A DNA stretch of 64,000 nucleotides, taken from assembly GCF_025602895.1 (NCBI RefSeq), contig NW_026516204.1:620001-684000 (forward strand), given 5' to 3'. The notes under the pieces were generated by a model, which was given only the letters and a program-made list of their open reading frames with translations, was not told where the DNA came from and searched no databases. Source of the stretch: Polychytrium aggregatum (taxonomy: Eukaryota > Chytridiomycota > Chytridiomycetes > Polychytriales). Of this stretch, positions 10,233 through 21,300 are shown one piece after another. The first letter of the stretch is position 1. Every line of letters starts with the position of its first letter. The position numbers were made by a program, and so were the translations under genes.

Positions 10233-13200
10233 TTAAGAAGGCTTCCTGCGAGGAGCCCTGCGTGTGCTCTTTATTTGGGGCTCCTCGAGGTGTTTACCGT
10301 ATTTACTCAGCTCCTCGGGTGCATGGGACAAGTCCTCCAGTGTTTGCCATGTGTTGCCCGAGTGTGGGTAACCAACCCACTTGACATAAAACCGAAGTGA
10401 CCCATCAGCCACTTTCTTGTGCCTCACGATCCTTTCGACTTCATATTCTTGAGTATAGTATTGTCCGAGGTCGTCTTCCAGTGGTGCGTCGTCCGGGACA
10501 CCTTCGTCGGCGTCGGGGAACTGTGCTGGACTGCGGGTCGTGTGGCGACGCAGCTTGGACACATGGAAGACAGGATGGAGCTTGCTTCCAGGTGGCAAGT
10601 CCAACAGGTAGTTGAGGGGACTGGGTCGGGCCGCTATCTTAAACGGTCCTCGGTACTTGGGCAACAACTTCTTTGACTGGGCTTCGGGGACCTTGATGTT
10701 GTCGGCGTCCAGGTAGACAAGGTCTCCAACTTCAAAGGAGACATCCTGGTGTCGGCGGTCGTAGTACTTCGCCATCACTTGTTGCGCATCCGTGAGCGCG
10801 TCGGCGATCATCTTGTGTCGGACTTGATGATCTTTGACAAAGGCACTTGGTTTGGGAGGCAATCCAGCCGTGGACTCGGTCAGTGTCAAGGAGGTGGGAA
10901 CATCAGGCTGGAATCCGTAGAGCGCCTCAAAGGGGCTCAAGCCAGTTGTGCTCGACTTGGCGGTGTTGTATGCAAACTCTGCATGACTCAGCTGTATGTC
11001 CCAGTCGTCTTGGCTGGTCGAGGCGTATGTCCTCAGGTATTGCTCGAGGGTGCGGATCGTCCGCTCGGACTGTCCATCCGTTTGTTGGTGGTGCGAGGTT
11101 GACATGTTCAGCTTGGTGCCGAGATGGTCGAACAGACTTGTCCAAAACAAGGAGGTGAATCGGGGGTCTCGATCACTGACGATGGACTTTGGGAGGCCGT
11201 GGTGCTTGAACACATGCTTGAAGAACAGCAGTGCAAGGTCAGGCGCGGAGCATGTCGTTTGGCACGGCACAAAGTGTGCCATCTTGCTGAACCTGTCGAC
11301 AAAGACAGCGATTGCATCGTGGTCCAACTTGGTCGTCGGTAGATGCGTGATGAGATCCATGGACATGCTGGTCCGGGGGCGGTCGGGAACAGGCAGGGGT
11401 TGCAGCAATCCTTGCTCTCGGGTCGTGCGTGACTTGACCATCTTGCAGGTATGGCAGGACTCGATGTACTTCTCGACGGTGCGCTTCATTCCAGGCCAGT
11501 ATGCGACTTTGGCCAGTCGGTCGTATGTCTTCTCGACTCCAAAGTGTCCAGCGAGGGGCGAGTCGTGGACCTCTTGGAGCAACTTGGTCTTCAACGACGG
11601 AATGTCCGGCACACAGACACGGCTGTCCTTCTTCAGGAGGAGCAGGCCATCACGCACTGTGTACTCGGACGATTCGTCGTCCTTGGGGAGCTTAGACACC
11701 TTTCGGAACAGTTCTCCGAACTGTTTGTCGTTGGCGATGTTGTCTCGGACAACATCCAGCATCGTGTTGTCGACACTGACAGTCGACTCGTACAGTGACG
11801 CCAATTGGTAGTCGGGGCGTCGGGACAGTGCGTCAGGCACCACATTGAGTTTGCCTTTCTGGTATACAACCTCGTAGTTGTACTCGGCGAGGAACTCCAT
11901 CCATCGCGCTTGGCGTCGGCTCAGGTTCTTCTTGGTGTCGAGGTAACGCAGTGACTGGTGGTCCGTCACAATCTTGAAGGGCTTGGCGGTACCGTGGAGG
12001 TACACTCGGAACTTCTGCAGCGCGTAGATGATCGCAAGCTGCTCCTTCTCGTGCACGGGATAGTTGATCTCGTGTTGGGACAGTTTGCGCGACTCGAAGG
12101 CAACGGGCCTTCCCTCCTGCATCAAAACAGCTCCCACCGCAAAGTCGGAGGCGTCGGTGTGCACGGAGACATCCGTGTTCGGGTCGAACACAGCGAGGAC
12201 AGGAGCGTTCGTCAAGGCGTGCTTGAGGGTCTCGAACGCTTGGCGTTGTGGGTGGTCCCACACGAAGGGGCACTCTTTGCGGAGTAGGTCCGTGAGTGGA
12301 CCGGCAGTGCGCGCCAGATCGGGGATGAATCGGCGGTAGTAGTTGACGAGACCGAGAAACGACTGCACGTCAGAGACGCATGCGAGCGGCGGCCACTCGA
12401 CCACAGACTTGACCTTGGCGGGGTCGACTTCGATTCCTCTTCCCGAGACAACGTGTCCCAGGAACGGGACTTGATTCTGGAAGAACTCGCACTTGGACAG
12501 TTTGGCATACAACTTGTGCTCGCGTAGCTTGGCCAGCACGCGGGCGACATGACCTTCATGGGTCGCTTCATCCTTGCTGTACACAAGGATATCATCCAGG
12601 TACACGATGACAGAGTTGTCGAGCTCTTGGCGGAACACATCGTTCATCAGCTGCATGAACGTGGCAGGTGCGTTCGTCAATCCGAACTGGCAGCACTAGG
12701 AACTCGTACAGTCCGTAGCGAGTCCTGAAGGCGGTCTTGTGGACATCATCCTCGTGGATGCGGATCTGATGGTAGCCTGAGCGGAAGTCTATCTTGCTAA
12801 AGACCTTTGCTCCACTCAGACGATCCATCAACTCGTCGATCCTTGGCAACGGGTAGGTGTTCTTGATGGTCTGTTTGTTTAGTGCGCGATAGTCGACGCA
12901 CATCCTGAGATCACCTTCTTTCTTCTTGACAAAGAGCACTGGTGCACCATACGGTGACTGGCTCGGGCGGATGAACCCATGGGCGAGGAGGTCATCCAAC
13001 TGGCGCTTGAGTTCGTCCATCTCCGTCAGCGACAGTTGGTACGTCGGTCTTGACGGAGGCGACGAGCCTGGTTCGATGTCGATGCGATGATCGACGGTGC
13101 GTTGGGGTGGCAGGCATTGTGGCAACTGGTCGGGGAATACGTCCTTGTACTCGTCGAGCAGCTTGGTCACCACAGGCGGGGGACCGGGACCGGCTTGGTC

Positions 13201-14166
13201 GGTGTCGTCGACCTCACGCACGACACAGAGGAACGACGTGTCCTTCTTGATCAGCCTCTTGAATTGCATGGCTGAGAGGAGAGGTGGCATGTTGGGTGAG
13301 GCCATGCCCTGCAGGACAATGTCAGGGCCAACACGGACAGTGCGGCCTTTCCAGTCGACGACTGGAGTCGGCTCGGCACGAGCAAGCCAGCTCATGCCGA
13401 GGATGGCATCGAACTTGGTGTCGATCACTTGGAACAACAGGACAGGATGGTACTTGGGATGGAGGGCCACTCGCAGGACCACTTGGTGTGTGCACTGCTG
13501 CACACGATCGTCTGCAAGCGCCACACTCATCGGCGACTTCTTCTTGGTTGCATGTATGTTGAGCTCCTGGAGCAAGCGTCTGCTGACAAAGTTGCAGCTT
13601 GCTCCAGAGTCCACCATCATTCGGACGGTGTGACCTTGGACGGTGGCAGGGAGGTACAGCAGGGACTCTTCATGGTCCTCCTGCACAGCCTCCTGCACCA
13701 TGACTTGACTTGGGGGAACGGGCGACACTTGGTCTTGGTTGGCTTCATCACGGCCACTCGGACATTTTGGATAGGGTTCGGCCATTGCGGGGGCCTGCGG
13801 CGTCAGCACGCCATTGCACACGACGTCCACGGCTTGCGGACACATGTCGGAAGCATCCGACACACACGACTTGACAGGGGTGAGGGCACAGGCGGTCCTG
13901 TCCCTCAAGGGTTCTTGATTTTCTTTTTTGTTTTGGTTTTCAATTTTGGTTTTCTCTTCACGTTCGTGGAGAGGCAGGCGGCTTGCGCCACCATGCACCT
14001 CTCGCACGACGCACAACACTTGGTTTGTTTCTCCTTCGGGGGAAGGGGCGAGGTGAACTTCCTCTGGAGACGCGTGGACTGCATTGAGCAATCCGCGGCG
14101 TTGGCCTCCTACTAGGGCTCCAGAGCCACCTAGTAGGGTCGGCCGTTTCCCGACTTCATGGGGCAC
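10233..14166 (-). pseudogene. pol: A5 pol, broken by a +1 frameshift in RT
   Basis: Aligns over its full length with the 1310-codon pol of A4. One extra base at about 12688 shifts the frame just before the conserved F-G-L-T-N segment of reverse transcriptase. As a result the N-terminal frame (14166 down to 12592) and the C-terminal frame (12680 down to 10233) are separate and overlap. Protease lies in the first part; the Y-L-D-D box, RNase H, integrase and chromodomain lie in the second. A few substitutions also distinguish it from A4. No functional RT is expected from this copy unless supplied in trans. Confidence 0.9.
14109..14151 (-). promoter_or_regulatory. Putative -1 frameshift signal of A5
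   Basis: GGGAAAC (14151-14145), 8-nt spacer and the same hairpin arms as in A4. The signal is conserved although the copy is otherwise the most diverged of family A here. Confidence 0.75.
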
Positions 14167-14951
14167 TCCTTGGCCTGGTGTCCCGGTCGGTGACAGAAGA
14201 AGCAGGAACCATGGCGGAGGTCCTCCTGCTTCTGTCTGTCCTTGGGGGAGACAGTGGCAGCTTGCTGGAACCGGGAGCGGGGAGGGCCACGAGCCTCCAT
14301 GGCGCTGACGTCAACGTCCATGGGCTCAGGCATGGGTCTTGCGGGCGGGGCCGGGCGAGGTGGACGGGCTGGGACGTGATGAGACCGATGGCCGCCTGCC
14401 AGCTGCGGGTAGAACTGGCGGCCATGGTACTGGACGTTGTCGAGGTTCTCGGCAACGTCCATCATCACGTCCAGGGACTTGCGGGCATCAGGGTTGCTGG
14501 CGATGTACTCTCTGATCTTGGGCTTGAGGCCCTTCTGGAAGAGGTACATCGCATCAGCAGAGCCCAGCTCCTCAATCTGGGAGGAGAGGTCTTCAAACTC
14601 CTCGATGTAGCGGGTTACGGAACCACGCTGCACGAGAGAGTATAGCTTGTCACGGGCAATGAGTTCAGCATTGGGGCTGCCGAAGCGGCGACGGAGGCGG
14701 TCCTTGAAGTCGTCAAACACACCTTCGCTCTGCTCGTCGAACCCTTGGCGGCGGTACCAACGGTACGCCTGGTCCTTCAAGCAGAGCTTGGCGGCGACGA
14801 TGTGGTGGGTGGGGGCGACTTGGGCAGCATCGAGGTAGTCCTCGAGTTGCTGCAGCCAGTCCTCCACCGAGGAGGAGCGGCTCTTCCCAGTAAACACTGG
14901 GGCACGGAAGGTCTTGAGGAAGGCTTCCGGAAGTGGGCGGGGGTTGCTCAT
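14130..14951 (-). CDS. gag: A5 Gag
   Basis: 273-residue Gag with the family's capsid core and C-terminal CX2CX4HX4C zinc knuckle. It differs from A4 Gag by very few residues, for example a Ser for Asn in the M-D-V-D-V segment before the knuckle. Start is the ATG 122 nt after the LTR. The frame is intact, so this copy might still supply Gag although its pol is broken. Confidence 0.9.
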   Translation of the reverse strand: MSNPRPLPEAFLKTFRAPVFTGKSRSSSVEDWLQQLEDYLDAAQVAPTHHIVAAKLCLKDQAYRWYRRQGFDEQSEGVFDDFKDRLRRRFGSPNAELIARDKLYSLVQRGSVTRYIEEFEDLSSQIEELGSADAMYLFQKGLKPKIREYIASNPDARKSLDVMMDVAENLDNVQYHGRQFYPQLAGGHRSHHVPARPPRPAPPARPMPEPMDVDVSAMEARGPPRSRFQQAATVSPKDRQKQEDLRHGSCFFCHRPGHQAKECPMKSGNGRPY

Positions 14952-15073
14952 GGCAGGGGCAGGCTCCAGGGACAGAGAGGAGAGTCGGTCGGCAAGAGAG
15001 GCGGGATCCAGCTTGAGGATCTAGAAAGAGGACAAACAGGACGAAAACAAGACGAGGATTTCCGATGCTACCA

Positions 15074-15382
15074 TGTAACGTCCACTACTGGGACGTTGGG
15101 GCAAGACGGGGAGGGAGGGGGTACAAGACAAGACAGGACAGGGCAGAACAGGGCGGTGCTAGGCTACTCCAGCGGACGGGTGAGCTCGGGAAGCACTTAC
15201 GTTTATTCACGATAAAACCGAACTCCAGACAAACGGGGGGAACGGGGGCAACCCGCAGGTATACCCTGCGGTGGCCTGCCTGCGGTGCGTGAAAACGCAA
15301 AGCGCAGCACAGGTCACGACCCACTGCGCCGCGCAGTACGCGCAGTACGCGCAGCACAGCGTCGGAGATACCATCTCCTACA
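15074..15382 (-). repeat. A5 5' LTR (309 bp)
   Basis: Termini TGTAGG and GTTACA. Primer site TGGTAGCATCGG at 15073-15062. Followed on the right by the TSD cgatg. Confidence 0.93.
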
Positions 15383-15605
15383 CGATGTCTCCGATCACAC
15401 CATCGATTACACCATCTCCCACACCTCAACACACACCCCAGCCCTGGGCCCTGCTCTCTCACGCCCCCTACCCGATCCCAAAGATAAATGACCCTCGCCA
15501 GAACCCCCTCATTGAACGGGGAACCCCCCGACCCTTGACGAACGACCACAGAATAAACTTCTCATTGCTCACCTTGCTCGACCCTCGTCGCCATGGACCC
15601 TGACA

Positions 15606-15848
15606 CCAACTATTTTGAAAGGTCCCAAACGTCGCGGAACGATTTGATCTGGCCGAGATTTGAAAGCATCCAAATTGATCCCTTCTCTCTCCAGAAGGAC
15701 CATATCTCCAACCCTCAGGGTCTCCCCCTCCCGGCGGTTCATGTCGCTGTAATGCTTTTGGCGTTCCTGAGCTTGTTTCATTTGCTCGGTGGCGATGTGT
15801 TTCGTTGCTTCCAAACTCTTTAACAGATCCCATTCGTTCTTCTCTGGG
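15606..15848 (-). pseudogene. pol: J pol fragment: integrase C-terminal region
   Basis: Encodes a basic, Glu/Lys-rich helix followed by the G-D-M-V-L-L-E-R segment and the R-R-L-G-P-F-K-I motif of the Ty3/gypsy integrase C-terminal domain. Joins in frame to 9827 (across F) on its 3' side and to 20850 (across E) on its 5' side. No internal stop in this frame. Confidence 0.87.
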
Positions 15849-16156
15849 TGTTATGAACGTGACTGACAGTCGCGCGACACGTCACTCATGATCCACCCTG
15901 CATGGCCACATGGTCATGATTCATGACCGTGGGAAACATAGGATCGGAGACTAAATATATTCTCCGAAGGGCGAGCGGGGGGGGGAGTAGGCATAGACTT
16001 AAATAGACCACCCCGCTCCCCTCCTGATGAACGCTAGTGAATTATCACTTCTAATAAACGATTATCACTCTCCTTGTCTGTCCCTGTTCCCGTCCCGTCC
16101 TAGCTCCCCTGTCCCTGCCCTTGATTCCCCTGCCCTGCCCTCGCCAATTCCTGACA
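15849..16156 (+). repeat. E 5' LTR (308 bp)
   Basis: Starts TGTTATGAACG and ends TTCCTGACA. A TTAAATA element at 15999-16005 lies about 35 nt before AGTGAATTAT (16036-16045), the proposed RNA 5' end. An AATAAA follows at 16053. Confidence 0.93.
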
Positions 16157-16168
16157 TAATAATTCACT
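16157..16168 (+). other. E primer-binding site (self-priming)
   Basis: ATAATTCACT at 16159-16168, two bases after the LTR, is the exact reverse complement of AGTGAATTAT at 16036-16045 in the LTR. This is the arrangement of Tf1/sushi-type self-priming and does not begin with TGG as a tRNA site would. Confidence 0.7.
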
Positions 16169-16180
16169 CCCCAACTTGCC

Positions 16181-17131
16181 ATGGCTGACCCAAACCAGGC
16201 CCTCCTTGATCACCTTGCCTTGCTTACCGCTCAGTGCCAGCAACAGCAGGAAGCAATCACCTTGCTTCAGCAGCAACTCCAGCAACAGCTTCAGCAGCAA
16301 GAGCAACTTCACTTGCAGCAGCAAAACCTTCAGTACCAAATTCCCGCCGCGCAGGCCGTCCTACCCCAGCCCAAGGAACCCAAAGTGCCTTGCCCTGAGA
16401 AATTCTCCGGTGTCGCTCGCGACCTGGAGAACTTCATTGCCGGCGTGAAGAACGTCATCGCTCTACAACCGTCGCGTTTCCAGGAGGAAGTTGTCAAGGT
16501 CCTCTACGTGAGCACGTTGCTCACAGGCCAGGCTCTCGCGTGGTTTCGCACGCTTCCCGAACCTCCTGTGACCCTTGACCACTTCTTTGAGTCCCTCTCG
16601 GCGACCTTCGGAGACCCGCACGCGGTCTGGACCTCCAGAGCCCGTCTCAAGACCCTCAAGCAAGGCAGAACGTCGTGTGTCAACTACACAACCCAGTTCA
16701 AGCAACTCGCGCTCGAGTCCGGGTACAACGACGTGGCCCTCCTCCAGCACTACCACGACGGCCTCAACGATTCCATCAAGGATGCCTTGGCCCAAACCTT
16801 GGTGGTCCCAGAGAACTTGGAGGACTTGTCCAGACTCTGCATTGGCCTCGACAAGCGCCAATATTCTCGCCGGATGGAAAAGGAACTCTCCACCCATAAC
16901 TACAGTGGCTACCGCCAATCAAGCAACGCCCCTGCCCCAGATGCCACCAACCACGAAGCCATGCAAGTGGATGCCATCCACATGCTTCCGAAGGCGCCGC
17001 TCACCCGAGAAGAGAAAGACCGCCGTCTCGCAGAGGGTCTCTGCCTTTACTGCGGAGGCCCGGGACATATCGCAAGAGTATGTCCCAACAAGAAACAGCA
17101 GCACCCAAACTTCAAGGTCCAGGCCAAGTAA
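16181..17131 (+). CDS. gag: E Gag
   Basis: 316-residue capsid/nucleocapsid protein. The N-terminus has a Gln-rich predicted coiled coil (about residues 18-52). A retrotransposon-gag core follows (about 70-220), then a linker and a CCHC knuckle C-L-Y-C-G-G-P-G-H of standard spacing at about residues 288-301. The start is the first ATG, 24 nt after the LTR, giving a very short leader. The last 52 nt overlap pol in the -1 frame. No defects seen. Confidence 0.92.
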   Translation: MADPNQALLDHLALLTAQCQQQQEAITLLQQQLQQQLQQQEQLHLQQQNLQYQIPAAQAVLPQPKEPKVPCPEKFSGVARDLENFIAGVKNVIALQPSRFQEEVVKVLYVSTLLTGQALAWFRTLPEPPVTLDHFFESLSATFGDPHAVWTSRARLKTLKQGRTSCVNYTTQFKQLALESGYNDVALLQHYHDGLNDSIKDALAQTLVVPENLEDLSRLCIGLDKRQYSRRMEKELSTHNYSGYRQSSNAPAPDATNHEAMQVDAIHMLPKAPLTREEKDRRLAEGLCLYCGGPGHIARVCPNKKQQHPNFKVQAK

Positions 17132-20100
17132 GGGGCCTCAGCCTGGACCGCAAATCTGGCCCAAATTACCAGGACACTGTGGTTTCCCACGCCAGGGTAA
17201 ACAGCAGAAACTTCATCATTCCTCTTTCCATTTCACTTCCCGACAACCAAGTGCTTCATCTTTCCGCCCTTATTGATTCCGGCTCGTCGTGTAACTTGAT
17301 TGACTCTCGCCTGGCCAAGAGCCAAGGCCTCACTATCACTGACCGCGAGTCCCCTCTTACCATCTTCCTTGCGGATAACAAGACCCGTTTCTTGATCAAG
17401 GAGCAGACCTCCCCACTGCCCGTTACCTTTGATACACTTTCCTTCTCTGAATACCTTACCTTCAATTTGTTCACTTGCAATTCACGCGAATTTTCCATCA
17501 TACTTGGCCTCCCTTGGCTTCAGACACATAATCCGGTCATCGACTGGGTGAGTGGTCGCGTCTCTTGCAACCAACCAGTCCCCTCCCCCACCATCACACG
17601 CGCTGTCTTGACCCCAACCGCGTCGACACGCGACACGGACCAGGTGTCCCCCACCACCCTCACGGATGCTTGGGAGCGCGACGAGGACGACAGGGACACG
17701 GTCCCGGAAGACTGCGCCAACCCCGGGGACATACCTGAAGAATACCGCGATTTCACCGACGTCTTTTCCAAGGAGGAGGCGGAGCTTTTGCCGGACCAGA
17801 GACGTTACGACTGCGACATCCCACTGAAGGACGAAGACGCCATACCACCGTTCAGACCCCTGTACAACCTCTCGCCTGCCGAGTCGGAGGCACTCAATGC
17901 CTACATCGAGGACATGCTCCACAAGGGGTTCATCCAGCCCTCCAAGTCACCTTGCGGGGCCCCGATCTTCTTTGTGAAGAAGAAGGATGGGGGACTCAGG
18001 CCCTGTGTCGACTACAGGGACCTGAACGACATGACAGTCAAGAATCGCCACCCGCTCCCGCTTATCTCCGAGCTGATGGACAGGCTCGGGGAGGCAAAGA
18101 TATTCACCAAGATCGACTTGAGGGGAGCCTACAACCTGGTCCGGATGAGCCCTAAGGATCAGTGGAAGACCGCTTTTCGGTCCAAGTTCGGCCATTATGA
18201 GTACTTGGTCATGCCCTTCGGGCTCACCAATGCTCCTGCAATATTTCAGCACATGATGAACGACATATTCAGAGACGTCATTGATCGGTTTGTCGTCATC
18301 TACCTCGACGATATCCTTGTGTTCTCCGCTGACACCCCTTCCCACACTCAACATGTCCGCGAGGTACTGGGCCGCCTCAGGAAGAACAAGCTCTACGCCA
18401 AGCTTGAGAAGTGCAAGTTCCACGTGCCAAGCGTTGAGTTCCTTGGCTACGTGGTCTCCAATGACGGCCTGGCCATGGCCCCTGACAAGGTAGAGACGAT
18501 CCAAGACTGGAAGACTCCCACCAAGCTTAAGGACGTGCAGAGTTTCCTCGGATTTTGCAATTTTTACCGCAAGTTCATTGCCGGCTACTCCGAGGTCGCC
18601 AAACCCTTGTCGGACCTCACGTGCGCCACCCGCAGTTTCTCTTGGAGCCCGGAAGCAGAACGTGCCTTTAATAGCCTGAAGGAGGCTGTCACCTCGGCGC
18701 CGGTGTTGAAGCACGTTGATCCGGGCCTGCCTTTCGTGCTCCAGACTGACGCGTCGGACTTTGCCCTCGGAGCTGTGTTGTCCCAGCCGGTCTCAGTCGA
18801 TGACCCGACTGAGCTGCGCCCCGTTGCGTTCTTCTCGAAGAAGCTCGACAGCGCACAACAGAATTACACGGTCCATGACAAGGAACTCCTGGCAATCGTG
18901 GAAGCCTTCCGTTTCTGGAGGCACTATCTGGTCGGCGCGAGAGATATACTCGTATATTCCGACCACAAGAACTTGACCTTCTTCAGAAGCCGCCGTTTAC
19001 TCAAACAGCGGCACGCCAGGTGGGCCGAGCTCCTCTCAGAGTTCGATTACAAACTCTGCTTCACACCTGGGCACCTGAACACAGTCGCGGATGCCTTATC
19101 AAGACGGAGTGACCTCGCTCCTGAAGGGGGAGATGATCACCCCAACAGGCTGGAGATTACGTTACTCCCCGATGAATGCTGGATTCGGGCAGCACAACAA
19201 CCGGATCTAGGGCCTGAGGTAGTCAAGGACGATGCGCGGAAACTGGAGATACTCCGAGCCAGGCACGACGCACTTGCGGCAGGACACCCAGGCCAGGCAA
19301 GAACCTTCGAGCTGGTGAGACGTGACTTCAGCTGGCCTGGGATGCGCAAGTATATTAAAGAATACGTGAAGTCTTGTGACGTTTGCCAGAGGGTCAAGAA
19401 TGGACGCCACAAGCCCTACGGGCTACTCGAGCCCCTCCCGATCGCGGATACCCCGTGGTCGTCTGTGAGCATGGACTTCATCGTCAAACTTCCATGCTCG
19501 CAGGGGTATGACTCGGTCCTTGTCTTTGTTTGCCGGAGGACCAAGCAGGCACATTTCGTGCCCTGCAAGGAGACCATCGATGCAGCTGGCGTGGCTAACC
19601 TGTTCATTAGCCACGTTTTCCGATTGCACGGACTCCCACAGGATATCATTTCGGACCGTGGGCCCCAATTTCGGTCCCAATTCTGGAAGGCACTCACGAC
19701 AGCCCTCGGTGTCCAGTTGAAACTCTCGACGGCATTTCATCCTGAAACGGATGGCCAAACCGAGAGGGTGAACCAAACCCTGGAACAATACCTGAGATGC
19801 TTTGTCAGTTATCAACAAGACAACTGGAGCCAACTCTTGCCGATGGCGGAGTTTGCTCACAACAACGCCGTCAATGCGAGCAGCAAGCTATCACCATTCG
19901 AAGCAAATTACGGGTTCAACCCCAGGGCCGACTGGGAACGAACCGTAATCAGCACCGTGGACTCACCTTCCGCGGCCTCACACATGGAGCGTCTTCAAGC
20001 TATCAGCAAGTTCCTCAGTGAAACCCTGGCGGAAGCACAACGAGAAGCCAGTCGGTTTGCCAACAGACGTCGACTGGACCACCAATTCAAGGTTGGACAG

Positions 20101-20538
20101 AAAGTGTGGCTCCTCCGCAAGAACATACAAACTCGTCGACCGTCCTCCAAGCTAGACTTTGTCAAGCTGGGACCGTTCAAGATCGAGGAGCAGATTAACC
20201 CCGTGGCGTTTAGGCTTACCTTGCCGGAGAGCGTTCGTATTCACCCGGTCTTTCATGTCAGCATGTTTGAGGTTTATCATCCCAACCGCATTGATGGGCG
20301 ACATTCTGACCCTCCTCCACCGGTTGAGATTGACGGCGAGGAGGAGTTTGAGGTTGAGGAGATTTTAGATGCAAAGTACTTCGGGCGCACACTCAAGTTC
20401 CTGATTAAGTGGAAGGGGTATGGAGACATAGACAATACCTGGGAGCCTGAGTGTAACTTGACACACTGTCGCCAGGCACTCAGAGATTTTAAGGATAGAT
20501 ACCCCCACAAGACACAAAGACGTTTGAGGGGGAGATGA
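17080..20538 (+). CDS. pol: E Pol polyprotein (PR-RT-RNaseH-IN-chromodomain)
   Basis: 1152-residue open frame in -1 relative to gag; usable coding starts at the slippery site 17104. Protease D-S-G-S at about residue 65; reverse transcriptase with Y-L-D-D near 407; RNase H with T-D-A-S-D-F near 556; integrase zinc finger from about 728 and D, D, E in M-D-F, S-D-R-G and T-D-G-Q-T-E contexts (798-890); chromodomain from about 1090. The final codons, Arg/Gly-rich, read through the polypurine tract, and the TGA stop (20536-20538) touches the 3' LTR. All catalytic residues are present. Confidence 0.95.
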   Translation: MSQQETAAPKLQGPGQVRGLSLDRKSGPNYQDTVVSHARVNSRNFIIPLSISLPDNQVLHLSALIDSGSSCNLIDSRLAKSQGLTITDRESPLTIFLADNKTRFLIKEQTSPLPVTFDTLSFSEYLTFNLFTCNSREFSIILGLPWLQTHNPVIDWVSGRVSCNQPVPSPTITRAVLTPTASTRDTDQVSPTTLTDAWERDEDDRDTVPEDCANPGDIPEEYRDFTDVFSKEEAELLPDQRRYDCDIPLKDEDAIPPFRPLYNLSPAESEALNAYIEDMLHKGFIQPSKSPCGAPIFFVKKKDGGLRPCVDYRDLNDMTVKNRHPLPLISELMDRLGEAKIFTKIDLRGAYNLVRMSPKDQWKTAFRSKFGHYEYLVMPFGLTNAPAIFQHMMNDIFRDVIDRFVVIYLDDILVFSADTPSHTQHVREVLGRLRKNKLYAKLEKCKFHVPSVEFLGYVVSNDGLAMAPDKVETIQDWKTPTKLKDVQSFLGFCNFYRKFIAGYSEVAKPLSDLTCATRSFSWSPEAERAFNSLKEAVTSAPVLKHVDPGLPFVLQTDASDFALGAVLSQPVSVDDPTELRPVAFFSKKLDSAQQNYTVHDKELLAIVEAFRFWRHYLVGARDILVYSDHKNLTFFRSRRLLKQRHARWAELLSEFDYKLCFTPGHLNTVADALSRRSDLAPEGGDDHPNRLEITLLPDECWIRAAQQPDLGPEVVKDDARKLEILRARHDALAAGHPGQARTFELVRRDFSWPGMRKYIKEYVKSCDVCQRVKNGRHKPYGLLEPLPIADTPWSSVSMDFIVKLPCSQGYDSVLVFVCRRTKQAHFVPCKETIDAAGVANLFISHVFRLHGLPQDIISDRGPQFRSQFWKALTTALGVQLKLSTAFHPETDGQTERVNQTLEQYLRCFVSYQQDNWSQLLPMAEFAHNNAVNASSKLSPFEANYGFNPRADWERTVISTVDSPSAASHMERLQAISKFLSETLAEAQREASRFANRRRLDHQFKVGQKVWLLRKNIQTRRPSSKLDFVKLGPFKIEEQINPVAFRLTLPESVRIHPVFHVSMFEVYHPNRIDGRHSDPPPPVEIDGEEEFEVEEILDAKYFGRTLKFLIKWKGYGDIDNTWEPECNLTHCRQALRDFKDRYPHKTQRRLRGR
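17104..17149 (+). promoter_or_regulatory. Putative -1 frameshift signal of E
   Basis: CCCAAAC (17104-17110) is read C-CCA-AAC in the gag frame. After a 5-nt spacer, GGTCCAGGC (17116-17124) pairs perfectly with GCCTGGACC (17141-17149) across a 16-nt loop that contains the gag TAA. Confidence 0.75.
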
Positions 20539-20845
20539 TGTTATGAACGTGACTGACAGTCGCGCGACACGTCACTCATGATCCACCCTGCATGGCCACA
20601 TGGTCATGATTCATGACCGTGGGAAACATAGGATCGGAGACTAAATATATTCTCCGAAGGGCGAGCGGGGGGGGAGTAGGCATAGACTTAAATAGACCAC
20701 CCCGCTCCCCTCCTGATGAACGCTAGTGAATTATCACTTCTAATAAACGATTATCACTCTCCTTGTCTGTCCCTGTTCCCGTCCCGTCCTAGCTCCCCTG
20801 TCCCTGCCCTTGATTCCCCTGCCCTGCCCTCGCCAATTCCTGACA
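20539..20845 (+). repeat. E 3' LTR (307 bp) with upstream polypurine tract
   Basis: Same termini as the 5' LTR. The purine run GAGGGGGAGATGA (20526-20538) precedes it directly and is part of the pol reading frame. Confidence 0.93.
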
Positions 20846-20969
20846 CTGGGCTTGAAGTGTCCTGGAAGGTTCGGGGATGGAACCCAAAGGCGAGGAAGAA
20901 GGGTGAAAACCCTGTCGACGTCTGGAGGGCGTCGCTGTGTCCGAACTCTAAGAGATGGACGACCTCATC
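20846..20969 (-). pseudogene. pol: J pol fragment: integrase core, distal part
   Basis: A 41-codon piece of the integrase (V-H-L-L-E-F-G-H then S-T-G-F-S-P-F) between the E and C1 insertions. The same stretch is intact in C1 and H. Frame joins cleanly to 41231 across C1 and to 15843 across E. Confidence 0.87.
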
Positions 20970-21270
20970 TGTAGCCAAGGCCACTATATTTTTCCAGATG
21001 ATCTCCAGCAGAGCAGGGCGAGGGGGCGGCCTTATATGTCCAGCAGCCTGACGCGTTGACGCGCCCAGAGTCATACAGGAGCGTGCCCCATTTCCTTATC
21101 CGTTCCCCAGCTACACACACACACACAGTAACCCAGGACTACTCCCTCGATACACTACAATCTTTCCCAAGGTGCTACAGCAGTCAGTTCTCATCCGTTC
21201 TGGATGAAATCGGTATCGTAAGAAAGCTCTCGCTCACGGCTATACCTCGATTATCCTCAATCGTGTCACA
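20970..21270 (-). repeat. C1 3' LTR (301 bp)
   Basis: In C orientation starts TGTGACACGATTG and ends CCTTGGCTACA. Contains a short (CA)n run and an ATATAAGG promoter-like box. Confidence 0.93.
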
Positions 21271-21296
21271 CCCCCCCTAAATTTGAAATCAAATTT
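21271..21296 (-). other. C1 polypurine tract and AT palindrome
   Basis: AAATTTG (21279-21285) and CAAATTT (21290-21296) form an inverted repeat with a 4-nt centre, next to a seven-base G run (element strand) that abuts the LTR. H shows the same arms with a different centre. Confidence 0.72.
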
Positions 21297-21300
21297 CTAA

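Larger units (their letters stand above)
9915..15382 (-). mobile_element. Family A element A5 (full length, pol frameshifted)
   Basis: Complete 5468-bp minus-strand copy with two 309-bp LTRs and the TSD cgatg (9910-9914 and 15383-15387), inserted in solo LTR F. Its LTRs differ from each other at about three positions by eye, and pol has a +1 frameshift, so it is older than A1, A4 and A6. Confidence 0.93.
9833..15605 (+). repeat. Solo LTR F (300 bp), interrupted by A5
   Basis: Starts TGTGAGGGACC at 9833 and ends CCCTGACA at 15605, flanked by the TSD ccaac (9828-9832 and 15606-15610). Actual LTR sequence is 9833-9914 plus 15388-15605. An AATAAA near 15552 suggests plus orientation. No internal region remains, as expected after LTR-LTR recombination. 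The family is not otherwise present in the window. Confidence 0.85.
15849..20845 (+). mobile_element. Family E element (complete, apparently intact)
   Basis: Full 4997-bp plus-strand chromodomain element with TSD ctggg (15844-15848 and 20846-20850). The two LTRs differ only in the length of one G run. Gag and pol frames are both open, so this is a candidate active copy. It interrupts J in the integrase. Confidence 0.95.
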
